Assembly (NCBI RefSeq): GCF_001457795.1
Contig: NZ_LN898210.1
Span: forward strand, 62,001-126,000
Source: Olsenella massiliensis
Lineage (GTDB): Bacteria; Actinomycetota; Coriobacteriia; Coriobacteriales; Atopobiaceae
Direction: 5' to 3'
Length of the DNA: 64,000 nucleotides
Shown: in pieces, positions 36,287 to 48,056 of the stretch
Layout of the letters: each line of letters starts with the position of its first letter
Numbering within the stretch: position 1 is the first letter of the stretch
The notes under the pieces: generated by a model
Told to the model about the DNA's origin: nothing
The model's input: only the letters and a program-made list of their open reading frames with translations
Database searches by the model: none
Program-made: the position numbers and the translations under genes

Positions 36287-36400
36287 GGTGCACTCCCTGC
36301 CCTGCGCCGCCGCGTCGCGGCGGCGTTTGCGTGTGAGACTCATTCATAGCTTAAGGCGGGGACCCATGCAACGTCTCAGACGCCGAGCACGGCGGGCAAT

Positions 36401-36458
36401 TGCGTTCTCCACGCCGCCCTACGTCGCTGGTGCGTTCTCCACGCCGCCCTACGTCGCT
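36401..36458 (+). repeat. 28-bp direct repeat pair
   Basis: TGCGTTCTCCACGCCGCCCT plus ACGTCGCT occurs at 36401 and 36431, separated by two bases. It is intergenic, in the 570 bases between tcdA and valS. Confidence 0.8.
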
Positions 36459-36525
36459 CATCGTGCCTCTCGGCTCAGTTTTGGCACGATTTGCGGCGAA
36501 AAGCGAGTCAGCTTGCAAGATGAGC
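36456..36525 (+). repeat. 70-bp intergenic repeat, copy 1
   Basis: It begins GCTCATC, ends GATGAGC (a 7-bp terminal inverted repeat) and contains GCTCAGTTTTGGCACGATTT. It is 68 of 70 bases identical to copy 2 at 36589. No coding frame is supported. Confidence 0.8.
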
Positions 36526-36588
36526 GCCGCTGCGGGGGCGCGCAGCCTCGACTGGCCGCGCTGCGGCGCGTCAACACGCAAGTCGCAT

Positions 36589-36658
36589 GCTCATCGTGCC
36601 TCTCGGCTCAGTTTTGGCGCGATTTGCGGCGAAAAGCGAGTCAGTTTGCAAGATGAGC
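36589..36658 (+). repeat. 70-bp intergenic repeat, copy 2
   Basis: Same orientation as copy 1 and different at two positions, with the same GCTCATC/GATGAGC ends. The 63 bases between the copies are GC-rich and unrelated. The near identity suggests recent duplication or conversion. Confidence 0.8.
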
Positions 36659-36855
36659 GCTGAGGACAAGCGCGCTTCGAGCGTGAGCCCCGCCCCCGCG
36701 CTCCGAGCCCTCGCCCGCGCTCAGTGGTACCCTTAGAGACTGTCAGGCGGGCGTCTTACGGACGCCCCCAAAGCCGCCCCAGGTCGCGCGCGCTCAAGAC
36801 ACGAGTGCCAACCCGGTCCTCGGGGCCCAAGCGAAAGCGAATCGTCGTGGAAGAG

Positions 36856-39552
<2,697 letters not shown>

Positions 39553-39610
39553 GGAGGCCGCGCGGGAGCGCCGGCCTCGCCTGGCCCGTCGCAGGCAAAC
39601 ATCTCATGAA

Positions 39611-39640
39611 GGGCGGGCGGCTCGTCGGGGCTGCCCGCCC
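39611..39640. terminator. GC-rich hairpin between valS and galM
   Basis: GGGCGGGC and GCCCGCCC pair around a 14-base loop with further inner pairs. There is no T-run, so termination is only likely. The remaining bases to galM show no gene. Confidence 0.5.
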
Positions 39641-39714
39641 TCCTCAAGGGACAAGGCCGTGCGATCGGCGTCGGTTGGGCGAGTCGGTCAGCTGGGCGAT
39701 CCGCCGCAAAGCCG

Positions 39715-40809
39715 CTATCGCAAGCTTGTTGCGCCGTCCGCGTCCCTTGCTCCAAACGTCCAGCGTATCGTCGAGGAGAAGGGCCTCTCGGGCGTGCAGA
39801 CGGGCTGGGGCCAGCCGGGGTGGTGGATGCAGTCGGGGTAGTACTCCGGCTCGAAGGCGAAGCCGGCGCGGGCATGGTAGGCGCATCCGTCCTTGGCGAC
39901 GGGGTCGTCGATCCAGTTGCCCGTGTAGAGGTGCGCGCCCGGCGTGGTGATGGCGACGGAGAGGGTCCTGCCGCTTGCGGGGTCCTGCGCCCAGAGGGCC
40001 GCGCGGGGCGCCGCCGCCTCCTCAAACCCCCTCACGCAGAGGCAGTGATCGTACCCGTGACCCCGCCGGAGCTGCTCGTCGTCCTCGTGGATGCGCGCGC
40101 CGAGGCGACGGCCCTCGCGAAAGTCAAAGGGCGTCCCCGCGACGGGGAGCACCTCTCCCGCCGAGACGGAGTCCTCGCGCAGGGGGAGGTACTCGTCGGC
40201 CTCAATGCGGACGAGCTGCCCCAGGACGTCTCCCGAGCCGTGTCCCGCGAGGTTGAAGTAGGCGTGATTCGTCATGTTCACGTAGGTGGGAGCGTCCGTC
40301 TCGCACAGGTAGCGCACGGCAAGCGTGGTCGCGTTGCCCTCGTCCGCCAGAGAGAACGCCGCCTCGAAGCGGCGGTTGCCCGGCAGCCCCAGCTCTCCGT
40401 CTGAAAGCTCGCAGGCGAGGGTGAGGCCGCTCGACCCCTCCTGGGAGACGACGGACCAGACGCGCTTGTGCAGGCCATGGTCAAGGTCAGAGTGGAGGTT
40501 GTTGCGCCCGTCAGGCCCGTCGTTGGCGCTCAGGCGCCAGACCGTGCCGCCCAGGGGGACCTCCGCGCGGTCGGTGCGGTTGGCCACGGGACCTATGGTG
40601 GCCCCAAAGCAGGAGGGGTCGTCAAGATAGCCCTCGAGCGTGTCATAGCCCAAAAGGACGTCGGCATAGGAGCCCCTCGCGTTGGGCACCTCGACGCCCT
40701 GGAGGGTGGCGCCAAAGTCCAGGACCCACGTCCGGGCGCGGTCGGTGCTCAGGCACCAGCGTCGCACCTGCTCGCCGGAAGGGGTGGTTCCAAAGACTTC
40801 GCTTTGCAT
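39715..40809 (-). CDS. galM: Aldose 1-epimerase (galactose mutarotase)
   Basis: This 364-residue enzyme interconverts alpha and beta anomers of galactose or other aldoses. The family signature appears as VNMTNHAYFNLAGHG near residue 180, with its catalytic histidine, and the catalytic glutamate is in AGFAFEPEYYPDCIHH near residue 325. GAGGAG lies upstream of the ATG. The C-terminus runs about 25 residues past the usual end. It stands alone, with two small GCGCATGC-centred hairpins in the promoter region. Confidence 0.9.
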   Translation of the reverse strand: MQSEVFGTTPSGEQVRRWCLSTDRARTWVLDFGATLQGVEVPNARGSYADVLLGYDTLEGYLDDPSCFGATIGPVANRTDRAEVPLGGTVWRLSANDGPDGRNNLHSDLDHGLHKRVWSVVSQEGSSGLTLACELSDGELGLPGNRRFEAAFSLADEGNATTLAVRYLCETDAPTYVNMTNHAYFNLAGHGSGDVLGQLVRIEADEYLPLREDSVSAGEVLPVAGTPFDFREGRRLGARIHEDDEQLRRGHGYDHCLCVRGFEEAAAPRAALWAQDPASGRTLSVAITTPGAHLYTGNWIDDPVAKDGCAYHARAGFAFEPEYYPDCIHHPGWPQPVCTPERPFSSTIRWTFGARDADGATSLR

Positions 40810-41261
40810 GATGAGAGCTCCTCTGACCTGCGCGTGCGTCATCCTGACGGCATCGATTATATCAAGGCCGCGCCCCTCGCCCGCGCATGCGGGCTTAACG
40901 CCTTGGTTGTCGTGGCGGTTAACTGGCCCCGCACCCCTCGACCGCGCATGCGGGCCCATCCGGTCGCGCGGCCGGCCTTGTCGAGGCCTTGTCGGTGACT
41001 CGCGTGCGCGCGCCGTCGAGGGCCCTCCCTCAGCATGAGAGACGCCTCCCGTGTCCCAGGCCAAGGGCGATCCAATCACGCTTGCCCCAAGAATTCGCCG
41101 TGCCGTGCGCTACGATTGATGGCGCGCGTGGCCGTCTGCGAAAGAGGGTCGTTGACACGCGCGGCGCGAGCTCTCGCGCCAGAGGGCGGCCAACGCGAGC
41201 AGGAAGCGCCACGCTGACGGCCAGCCGCCGCGTTGTGATGCTCGAAGGGAGTCAGCCCGCC
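40810..41261. other. Intergenic region with two copies of a GCGCATGCGGGC hairpin
   Basis: CCCGC-GCAT-GCGGG occurs at 40879-40894 and a close copy (ACCGCGCATGCGGGCCC) near 40941, each preceded by GCNCCCCTCG. The rest of this 452-base space, between divergent genes, shows no coding signal I can support. Confidence 0.5.
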
Positions 41262-41870
41262 ATGGACGACGAGGTCATGAGGACGCGCAAGGCAAAGCTC
41301 AGGCGCACGCTCGGCGCCGCGCGCGCCTCATCGGCGCCGGACGTCCGCGCGCTCGCCGACGAGGGGATCTGCGACACGGTCTGCTCGTCGGGGGCATGGC
41401 GGCGGGCGCGGGTGGTCATGACCTACCTCTCCCTCGGCGCGGAGGTGAGCACCCGCGGCATCATCGCCCGTTCGTGGTCCTGCGGAAAGTCGGTCGCCCT
41501 GCCCTGGTGCGTGCCCGGCACGAGGGACCTGCGCTGGTTTGTCGTGGACTCCCTTGACGGGCTCGTGAGAGGCCCCCTGGGCGTGGAGGAGCCCGACCCT
41601 GCGACGGCGCGGGAGCTTGCGCCCTCAGGCGCCTCTCATGCCGACGCCGTCGCCATCGTTCCGGGGCTCACCTTTGACGCGAGGGGCTATCGCCTGGGCT
41701 ACGGCGGCGGCTACTACGACCGCTTCCTCGACGCGTTTGGCGGCCGGTCTCTGGGGCTGTGCCGAGACGCCCAGCTAAGCGAGGATTTGCGGGCGCTCGG
41801 CGTCGTCGGGCCGCATGACCGCCCCGTCGAGCTCGTCGCCACCGAGTCGGGGCTCATGGGCGCCCCCTGA
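41262..41870 (+). CDS. 5-formyltetrahydrofolate cyclo-ligase
   Basis: This 202-residue enzyme uses ATP to convert 5-formyl-THF to 5,10-methenyl-THF, returning a dead-end folate to the active pool. Family motifs are VMTYLSLGAEVST (about residue 48) and the C-terminal GYRLGYGGGYYDRFLD. The ATG has AAGGGAG about 11 bases upstream; longer starts lack support. It opens the one-carbon cluster, 170 bases before fhs. Confidence 0.88.
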   Translation: MDDEVMRTRKAKLRRTLGAARASSAPDVRALADEGICDTVCSSGAWRRARVVMTYLSLGAEVSTRGIIARSWSCGKSVALPWCVPGTRDLRWFVVDSLDGLVRGPLGVEEPDPATARELAPSGASHADAVAIVPGLTFDARGYRLGYGGGYYDRFLDAFGGRSLGLCRDAQLSEDLRALGVVGPHDRPVELVATESGLMGAP

Positions 41871-42040
41871 CCGTCGCCTCCACCCCGCCGGCGTCGTGGG
41901 CGCGCGCCATGACTCGGCGGCGTTGTAAAACGTAGGGCACATCGGGCGCCAGGGCGTGCACAATGGTGGGGAGCGCATGAGAGGTCCATCGCGCCTGCGG
42001 GAGGCGTCCCGACGGGGGCTAGGCGAAAGGATGAGCAGTG

Positions 42041-43714
42041 ATGGCGGAATTCAAGTCGGACATCGAGATCGCCCAGGAGGCGCAGCTCCTTCCCATTGCG
42101 GAGGTCGCCGCCAAGGCGGGGCTCTCTGAGGACCTCCTCGAGCCCTACGGGCGCACGAAGGCCAAGGTGGACATCCACGCCCTGGCGGACCGGCCCCGGA
42201 AGGGCAGGCTCGTCCTGGTCACGGCCGTCAACCCCACGCCAGCCGGCGAGGGCAAGACGACGACGTCCATCGGCCTGGCTGACGCCCTGAACCGTCTGGG
42301 CAAGCAGACCCTGCTCGCCCTGAGGGAGCCCTCGCTCGGGCCCGTCTTCGGCGTGAAGGGGGGCGCCGCCGGGGGAGGCCATGCCCAGGTCGTTCCCATG
42401 GAGGACATCAACCTGCACTTCACGGGCGACTTTCATGCCATCGGAGCCGCCAACAACCTCTGCGCCGCGCTTCTCGACAACCATATCAAGCAGGGAAACG
42501 TCCTGGGCATCGACCCAAGGCGCATCGTGTGGCGTCGCTGCGTCGACATGAACGACCGCCAGCTGAGGAGCGTCGTCGACGGGCTGGGCGGCGTCGCCAA
42601 CGGCATGCCGCGCGAGGACGGCTTTGACATCACCGTCGCCTCCGAGGTCATGGCCGCGTTCTGCCTGGCCAGTGACCTCATGGACCTCAGGCGCCGCCTG
42701 GGCAGGATGGTCGTCGCCTACACCTTTGACCGTGCTCCCGTCACGGCCCACGACATCAAGGCGGAGGGCGCCATGGCGGCGCTCCTCAAGGACGCGATCA
42801 AGCCCAACCTCGTTCAGACGCTCGAGGGCAATCCCGCCTTCGTGCACGGGGGGCCCTTCGCCAACATCGCCCACGGCTGCAACTCGGTCATCGCCACGAC
42901 GACGGCCATGAGGCTCGCCGACTACGTCGTCACGGAGGCGGGCTTCGGCGCGGACCTCGGTGCCGAGAAGTTCCTTGACATCAAGTGCCGCGCCACGGGG
43001 CTCGCCCCCTCCGCCGTGGTCGTCGTCGCCACGGTCCGCGCCCTCAAGTACAACGGGGGCGTCCCCAAGGCGGAGCTGGGGACGGAGAACCTCGCCGCCC
43101 TCAAGGCGGGCCTTCCCAACCTCCTGAGGCACGTCTTTAACATCCGTGACGTCTACGGGCTTCCCTGCGTCGTGGCCCTCAACGCCTTCCCGACGGACAC
43201 CGCGGCCGAGCTTGCCCTCGTCGAGCGCCGCTGCGGGGAGCTCGGCGTCAGGGTGGCGCTCTCGGAGGTATGGGCCAAGGGGGGAGAGGGCGGCGAGGCG
43301 CTTGCCCGGGAGGTCGTCAGGCTCTGCGACGAGCCTTCCGAGCTGCGCTTTGCGTACGAGCTGGGCGAGAGCGTCCTTGACAAGCTCACGGCCATCGCCA
43401 CGAAGGTCTATCACGCCGACGGCGTCGAGCTCGCCCCCGCCGCCCGAAGGCAGCTTTCCCAGCTCGAGGCCCAGGGCTTTGGCGACCTGCCCGTCTGCGT
43501 CGCGAAGACCCAGTACTCCTTCTCGGACGACCCCGCCAAGCTCGGCGCCCCCGAGGGCTTCACCATCACGGTGCGCAACCTCAGGGTGTCCGCGGGGGCG
43601 GGCTTCATCGTCGCCCTCACGGGCGACATCATGACCATGCCGGGCCTTCCCAAGGTCCCCGCGGCCGAGGGCATAGACGTGACCGAGGACGGCCGCATCG
43701 TGGGGCTGTTCTAG
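42041..43714 (+). CDS. fhs: Formate-tetrahydrofolate ligase
   Basis: This 557-residue enzyme makes 10-formyl-THF from formate, ATP and THF. It has the P-loop [20 protein letters not shown] (about residues 65-84) and the [20 protein letters not shown] segment near 102, both family signatures. AAAGG lies about 10 bases before the ATG; a GTG one codon earlier is equally possible. In an anaerobe lacking oxidative one-carbon sources it feeds purine and formyl-Met synthesis, or runs in reverse to make ATP. It is followed by fchA and folD. Confidence 0.96.
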   Translation: MAEFKSDIEIAQEAQLLPIAEVAAKAGLSEDLLEPYGRTKAKVDIHALADRPRKGRLVLVTAVNPTPAGEGKTTTSIGLADALNRLGKQTLLALREPSLGPVFGVKGGAAGGGHAQVVPMEDINLHFTGDFHAIGAANNLCAALLDNHIKQGNVLGIDPRRIVWRRCVDMNDRQLRSVVDGLGGVANGMPREDGFDITVASEVMAAFCLASDLMDLRRRLGRMVVAYTFDRAPVTAHDIKAEGAMAALLKDAIKPNLVQTLEGNPAFVHGGPFANIAHGCNSVIATTTAMRLADYVVTEAGFGADLGAEKFLDIKCRATGLAPSAVVVVATVRALKYNGGVPKAELGTENLAALKAGLPNLLRHVFNIRDVYGLPCVVALNAFPTDTAAELALVERRCGELGVRVALSEVWAKGGEGGEALAREVVRLCDEPSELRFAYELGESVLDKLTAIATKVYHADGVELAPAARRQLSQLEAQGFGDLPVCVAKTQYSFSDDPAKLGAPEGFTITVRNLRVSAGAGFIVALTGDIMTMPGLPKVPAAEGIDVTEDGRIVGLF

Positions 43715-43769
43715 GCTCCAAAGAGCAGGTGACCCGCGCACCTTCAACCTCGTGAGGAGAGATACGGAC

Positions 43770-44429
43770 GTGAGCACGGAGAGAGGCTCGTCACCTGAGC
43801 GCGAGCCGTTGACGACACGAACGATAGATGGGTTTTCAAGGGCGCTTGCCGCCAAGGTCCCGGTTCCCGGCGGCGGGGGGGCGGCGGCCTATGCGGGCGC
43901 CCTCTCCGCGGCGCTTGCGGCCATGGTCGCAAACTACACGGTCGGGAAGCGCCGCTACCGGGAGCACGAGGACGACGTCCGTCGCGTCCTTCTCGAGGCC
44001 GAACGGCTGCGCGAGAGGCTCGTCCTTCTCGTGGACGAGGACGCGGCCGCCTTCGAGCCGCTGTCCGCCGCCTATGGCATCCCCAAGGAGGACCCGAGCC
44101 GCGACGCCGTCCTCGACAGGGCCGTCCAGGGCGCGCTTTTGTGCCCCCTGGAGATGATGAGGGCGGCTGCGGCGGTCATCCCCCTTCTGGAGGAGCTCGC
44201 CGAGAAGGGCTCCGTCCTCCTCGTGTCCGACGTGGGCTGCGGGACGATCCTCGCTCGCGCCGCCCTGGAGTCGGCGGCGCTCAACGTCCTCGTCAACACG
44301 CGGGCCCTGCGCGACCGCGCGCGGGCGGCAGAGGTCGAGAAGGAGTGCGACGAGCTCCTCGGCACGTGGGTGCCGCGGGCGCAGTCCGTCTCCCGTCTTG
44401 TCTTCTCGCGGCTGAGGGAAAGGGGCTAG
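43770..44429 (+). CDS. fchA: Methenyltetrahydrofolate cyclohydrolase (FchA/FTCD cyclodeaminase family)
   Basis: This 219-residue all-helical enzyme belongs to the cyclodeaminase/cyclohydrolase family. The signature PVPGGGGAAAYAGALSAALA (about residues 33-52) is the folate-binding glycine-rich turn. The GTG start has GAGGAGA 8 bases upstream. It lies between fhs and folD, and the stop is one base before folD's ATG. In this context it most likely interconverts 10-formyl-THF and methenyl-THF, the step that the adjacent FolD appears unable to perform. Confidence 0.88.
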   Translation: MSTERGSSPEREPLTTRTIDGFSRALAAKVPVPGGGGAAAYAGALSAALAAMVANYTVGKRRYREHEDDVRRVLLEAERLRERLVLLVDEDAAAFEPLSAAYGIPKEDPSRDAVLDRAVQGALLCPLEMMRAAAAVIPLLEELAEKGSVLLVSDVGCGTILARAALESAALNVLVNTRALRDRARAAEVEKECDELLGTWVPRAQSVSRLVFSRLRERG

Positions 44430-44430
44430 C

Positions 44431-45285
44431 ATGGCCGAGCTTCTGAGGGGGGCCCCTGCCGCGTCCGCTCTCTGCGAGCGGCTTTCCGGGCGCATCCTCG
44501 CACTCAAGGAGGCGGGCGTGACCCCCCGACTCGCCATCGTGCGGGTGGGGGAGCGCGCGGACGACCTTGCCTACGAGTGCGGCGCCCTCAAGCGCTGCGG
44601 GGCCCTGGGCATCGCGGTGGAGAGCGTCGTCCTTTCGGCAGACTGCTCGCAAGAGGACCTGATCGAGGCCATCGATGGCGTGAACGCCGACGCCTCGGTC
44701 CATGGCTGCCTGCTGTTTCGTCCCCTGCCGGCACAGCTCGACGAGGAGGAGGCCTGCGAGCGCCTCGCACCCGAGAAGGACGTTGACGGCATCACGTCCG
44801 CCTCGCTCTACGGCGTCTTCTCTCACCGGCGTGTGGGCTTTGCCCCCTGCACGGCCGAGGCGGTCCTCGCCCTCCTCGAGCATCATGGCGTGGAGCTCTC
44901 GGGGGCCTGCGTGACGGTCATCGGGCGTTCGCTCGTGATCGGGAGGCCCGTCTCGCTCCTGTTGCAGGCGGCTGACGCCACCGTCACCATGTGCCACACG
45001 CGGACGCGCGACCTCGCGGCCTCCTGCGCGGGGGCGGACGTCGTCGTCGTGGCCGCAGGGCATCCCGGCACCTTCGGGGCGTCGTGCGCCAAAAGGACCC
45101 AGGTCGTCGTCGACGTGGGCATCAACTGGGACGCCGAGCGGGGAAGGCTCGTGGGCGACGTCGACGCCGAGGCGGTGGCTCCCCTGGTGAGGGCCCTCAC
45201 GCCCGTGCCGGGGGGCGTCGGCTCCCTGACGACGGCAGTGCTTGCCAAACACGTGGTGGAGGCGGCGGAGAGGACGGTCGTATGA
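44431..45285 (+). CDS. folD: Methylenetetrahydrofolate dehydrogenase (FolD family, cyclohydrolase lysine missing)
   Basis: This 284-residue FolD-family protein has [18 protein letters not shown] (about residues 158-175) and the C-terminal [15 protein letters not shown], so the NAD(P) dehydrogenase half is intact. The cyclohydrolase signature YxxxK is changed: [18 protein letters not shown] has alanine where the catalytic lysine stands in E. coli FolD (YVASK). With fchA next door the protein is probably a dehydrogenase only. The ATG follows fchA's stop by one base and its stop overlaps folE (ATGA). Confidence 0.9.
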   Translation: MAELLRGAPAASALCERLSGRILALKEAGVTPRLAIVRVGERADDLAYECGALKRCGALGIAVESVVLSADCSQEDLIEAIDGVNADASVHGCLLFRPLPAQLDEEEACERLAPEKDVDGITSASLYGVFSHRRVGFAPCTAEAVLALLEHHGVELSGACVTVIGRSLVIGRPVSLLLQAADATVTMCHTRTRDLAASCAGADVVVVAAGHPGTFGASCAKRTQVVVDVGINWDAERGRLVGDVDAEAVAPLVRALTPVPGGVGSLTTAVLAKHVVEAAERTVV

Positions 45286-45920
45286 GCTCGGAGGCGAAGG
45301 CGACGGGTGATGGCGCCCTGGCGGGAGACGGGGGCGCCCCCGGCGGCGGCATCGACAGGCCCCGCATCGAGGCGGCCGTGCGAGAGCTGCTCATAGGCAT
45401 CGGCGAGGACCCCGACCGCGAGGGCCTCGCGGGCACGCCCGACCGGGTGGCGCGCGCCTGCGAGGAGATCTTCGGCGGGCTTGCCGAGGATCCTGCCTCC
45501 CATCTGCGCAAGCAGTTCCATGAGCCCGGCAACGAGGAGATGGTCGTCGTCAAGGACATTCCCTTCGCCTCCATGTGCGAGCATCACCTGCTGCCCTTCG
45601 TGGGTCACGCCCACGTCTGCTACATTCCGCGGGACGGCCGCATCACGGGCCTCTCCAAGGTCGCCCGCTGCGTGAGCGGCTTTGCCCGCAGGCCCCAGCT
45701 CCAGGAGCGTCTCACGGGCCAGGTGGCCGACGCCCTGGTGCGCGAGCTCGACCCCTTGGGCGTGCTCGTGGTCATCCAGGCCGAGCACACCTGCATGAGC
45801 ATACGCGGCGTCAAGAGCGCGGGCTCCGTGACCGTGACCTCGGCCGTTCGGGGCATCTTCCGGCGTAACCTCAAGACGCGCGACGAGGCCCTCAAGCTCA
45901 TCGGCCTGGGGATCCGCTGA
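45282..45920 (+). CDS. folE: GTP cyclohydrolase I
   Basis: This 212-residue enzyme converts GTP to dihydroneopterin triphosphate, the first step of folate synthesis. The zinc and active-site motifs [20 protein letters not shown] (about residues 96-115) and [20 protein letters not shown] are intact, and [12 protein letters not shown] provides the last cysteine. The first 25 residues are Gly/Ala rich. Its start overlaps folD's stop, so it is translationally coupled. Other pterin-branch genes (folB, folK, folP) are not in the window. Confidence 0.95.
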   Translation: MSSEAKATGDGALAGDGGAPGGGIDRPRIEAAVRELLIGIGEDPDREGLAGTPDRVARACEEIFGGLAEDPASHLRKQFHEPGNEEMVVVKDIPFASMCEHHLLPFVGHAHVCYIPRDGRITGLSKVARCVSGFARRPQLQERLTGQVADALVRELDPLGVLVVIQAEHTCMSIRGVKSAGSVTVTSAVRGIFRRNLKTRDEALKLIGLGIR

Positions 45921-45980
45921 CGCGGGCGCGCCCCGTTGCCTCACGCTCGTCCCGCCGCCTGGGCGGGAGAAAGGCAGAGC

Positions 45981-47396
45981 ATGTATCAGCCACCCTTTGA
46001 CGTGCCACGCCTCTCCTTCGAGGAGTCCCTCTCGACGCTGCACGGCGCCCTGCGCTTTGGCATCCAGCCTCTGCTTGAGACCGTCGTCGACCTTCTCGCA
46101 GAGCTGGGAGGCCCCGACGCCCGCTTTAGGTCCCTGCAGATAGCGGGAACGAACGGCAAGACGTCCACCGCGCGCTACACCACCGCCATCCTGAGGGGTG
46201 AGGGTCTGCGCACGGCGCTCTACACCTCACCTGAGCTCGTCTCCTACACCGAGCGCATGGAGATTGACGGCGCGCCCGTGAGCGAGGAGGCGTTTGCCCA
46301 CGGCATCGCCGCGGCCGTCGAGGCCGCACGACGCGTCAACGCGCGGAGGCGCGCGGCGGGGGGGCGCCCCTACGACGTGACGGAGTTTGACACCCTCACG
46401 GTGGCCGCCTGCGTCATCTTTGCCGAGGCGGGCGTGGACGTGGTCGTGCTCGAGTGCGGCATGGGCGGGCGCTGGGACGCGACCAGCGCCGTGGGCTCCG
46501 TCGAGTCGGTCGCCGTGACGGGCGTGGGACTTGATCACATGCGCATCCTGGGGGACACGCTCGAGGCCATCGCCGGCGAGAAGGCCGCCATCATCAGGAG
46601 GGGGCGCGGCTGCGTGCTGGGCGTGGGCACCGCTACGCCCGCGAGCGTCGAGGACGTCTTCTTGTCCCGCTGCGCGTCGGAGGGGGTCGAGCCCGTCCTG
46701 CTGCGTCCCGTGCGCCCCGACGACGCCGCGGGCGAGATGCACGAGGGGACGCCGCGCGCGCACGAGGGCCTCCCGCGTGCCAGCTACGTCATCACCAAGC
46801 ACCCTCGGCGCCTCGGCTTTCCCCTTGAGCTGAGCGTCACCACGCCTCGGGGGCGCTACGAAGAGCTCTCCTGCCTCAAGCCGAGCTATCAGGCGGCAAA
46901 CGTCGCCTGCGCCGTCACGCTGTGTGAGCGGTTCCTGGACAGGGCGCTTGACGCCGACAGGCTCTACCAGTCCGTCGTCGCCTGCCCCACGCCAGGGCGC
47001 TTCTCATTGCTGAGGCCCGAGCCTCCCGTGCTCGTTGACGCCTGTCATAACCCCCAGTCCGTCAGGACCTTCCTCGCCTCCCTGGACGAGCTTGAGCCCA
47101 CGGCGCCCGCCCGCCTCGCGCTCCTGTGCGCCGTGCTCGCCGACAAGGACGTGGACGGCATCGTGGCCCTGCTCGCCCCCGCGTTTCCTCGGGTCTATTG
47201 CACGCAGACCCGCTCCGCGCGCGCCCTGGCCGCCCCCGAGCTCGCACGGCGCTTTGAGGGGGCGTCGGCGTCGGTCGCCGGCGTGTTCGCCAGCGTCGAT
47301 GACGCGCTCGCGCGCATGGGTCGGGAGGCGTTCGTCGCCTGCGGGTCCATCACGCTGGCAGGCGAGCTCTTCGCACGGCGCAACGAGTTTTGCTAG
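45981..47396 (+). CDS. folC: Folylpolyglutamate synthase / dihydrofolate synthase
   Basis: This 471-residue Mur-ligase-like enzyme adds glutamates to folates (and may make dihydrofolate). The P-loop is IAGTNGKTSTARY (about residues 52-64), GLDHMRILGDTLEAIAGEKA is the second signature, and LVDACHNPQSVRTFL begins the C-terminal domain. AGAAAGG precedes the ATG. It closes the one-carbon/folate run. Length is slightly above the family's usual 420-440 residues. Confidence 0.93.
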   Translation: MYQPPFDVPRLSFEESLSTLHGALRFGIQPLLETVVDLLAELGGPDARFRSLQIAGTNGKTSTARYTTAILRGEGLRTALYTSPELVSYTERMEIDGAPVSEEAFAHGIAAAVEAARRVNARRRAAGGRPYDVTEFDTLTVAACVIFAEAGVDVVVLECGMGGRWDATSAVGSVESVAVTGVGLDHMRILGDTLEAIAGEKAAIIRRGRGCVLGVGTATPASVEDVFLSRCASEGVEPVLLRPVRPDDAAGEMHEGTPRAHEGLPRASYVITKHPRRLGFPLELSVTTPRGRYEELSCLKPSYQAANVACAVTLCERFLDRALDADRLYQSVVACPTPGRFSLLRPEPPVLVDACHNPQSVRTFLASLDELEPTAPARLALLCAVLADKDVDGIVALLAPAFPRVYCTQTRSARALAAPELARRFEGASASVAGVFASVDDALARMGREAFVACGSITLAGELFARRNEFC

Positions 47397-47490
47397 AATT
47401 GCCAAAGCGGCGCCCTCGCGTCGTCTCAGCTGGCTTTTTGGATGACAGTGTTCGCATGGCCCTGTCGTAGTGCAAAGGAGCGCCCGCTTC

Positions 47491-47922
47491 ATGTCTGAAC
47501 TCATCGATCAGCTCATCACGCCTGAGGTGCGCATGGTGCTGTACCTCATCGTCGCCTGCGTCGTCATGCTGTACGTGCTGGCCATCGTCTACGTCATCCG
47601 CGACGCCCAGCGCCGCGGCGCCGAGCCCTGGTGGCTCTGGGCGCTCATCTCGGTCATCCCCGTCGTGGGCCTTCTGGCCTACGTCATCCTGCGTCCCAGC
47701 TCCTACCTTGTCGATCGCGAGGAGCAGGACCTTGACATCGCCCTGCGCGAGCACCAGCTCTCGCACTACGGCATCTGCCCCAAGTGCGGCGCCCCCATCG
47801 ATCGCGACTTCGTGGTCTGCCCCATCTGCAACACGCAGGTGCGCAACGTCTGCCCCACCTGCCACCGGCCCCTCAACGCCGACTGGAAGGTCTGCCCGTA
47901 CTGCCGCACCCGCATCCAGTGA
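47491..47922 (+). CDS. Membrane protein with C-terminal double zinc ribbon
   Basis: This 143-residue protein has two membrane helices (about residues 12-32 and 43-65) and a cytoplasmic tail with four CxxC pairs: CPKCGAP, CPICNTQ, CPTCHRP and CPYCRTR, i.e. two zinc ribbons. The function is unknown. Such proteins are often adaptors or regulators at the membrane. AAAGGAG lies 10 bases before the ATG. It shows no operon link with folC beyond direction. Confidence 0.85.
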   Translation: MSELIDQLITPEVRMVLYLIVACVVMLYVLAIVYVIRDAQRRGAEPWWLWALISVIPVVGLLAYVILRPSSYLVDREEQDLDIALREHQLSHYGICPKCGAPIDRDFVVCPICNTQVRNVCPTCHRPLNADWKVCPYCRTRIQ

Positions 47923-48056
47923 CGCGGCGTCTCGCCAGGCGCCTGCTCGTCAGACGAAAGCGCGCGTGACGGCGGAGGGGACGAACATGAAGCGGGCGCG
48001 CCCAGGCGCGCCTCCCGCATCCTGCCGCGCGCCCTCGGACGCCGACCACCCAAACG

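Noticed and set aside
36660-36855. T-box leader before valS
   Set aside because: AGTGGTACCC resembles part of the T-box core, but there is no specifier stem or terminator/antiterminator pair.
41871-42040. Tetrahydrofolate riboswitch before fhs
   Set aside because: The expected conserved stems and pseudoknot sequence are not seen in this leader.
41714-43855. Minus-strand frame of 713 codons opposite fhs
   Set aside because: Antisense shadow of fhs and its neighbour; no start signal.
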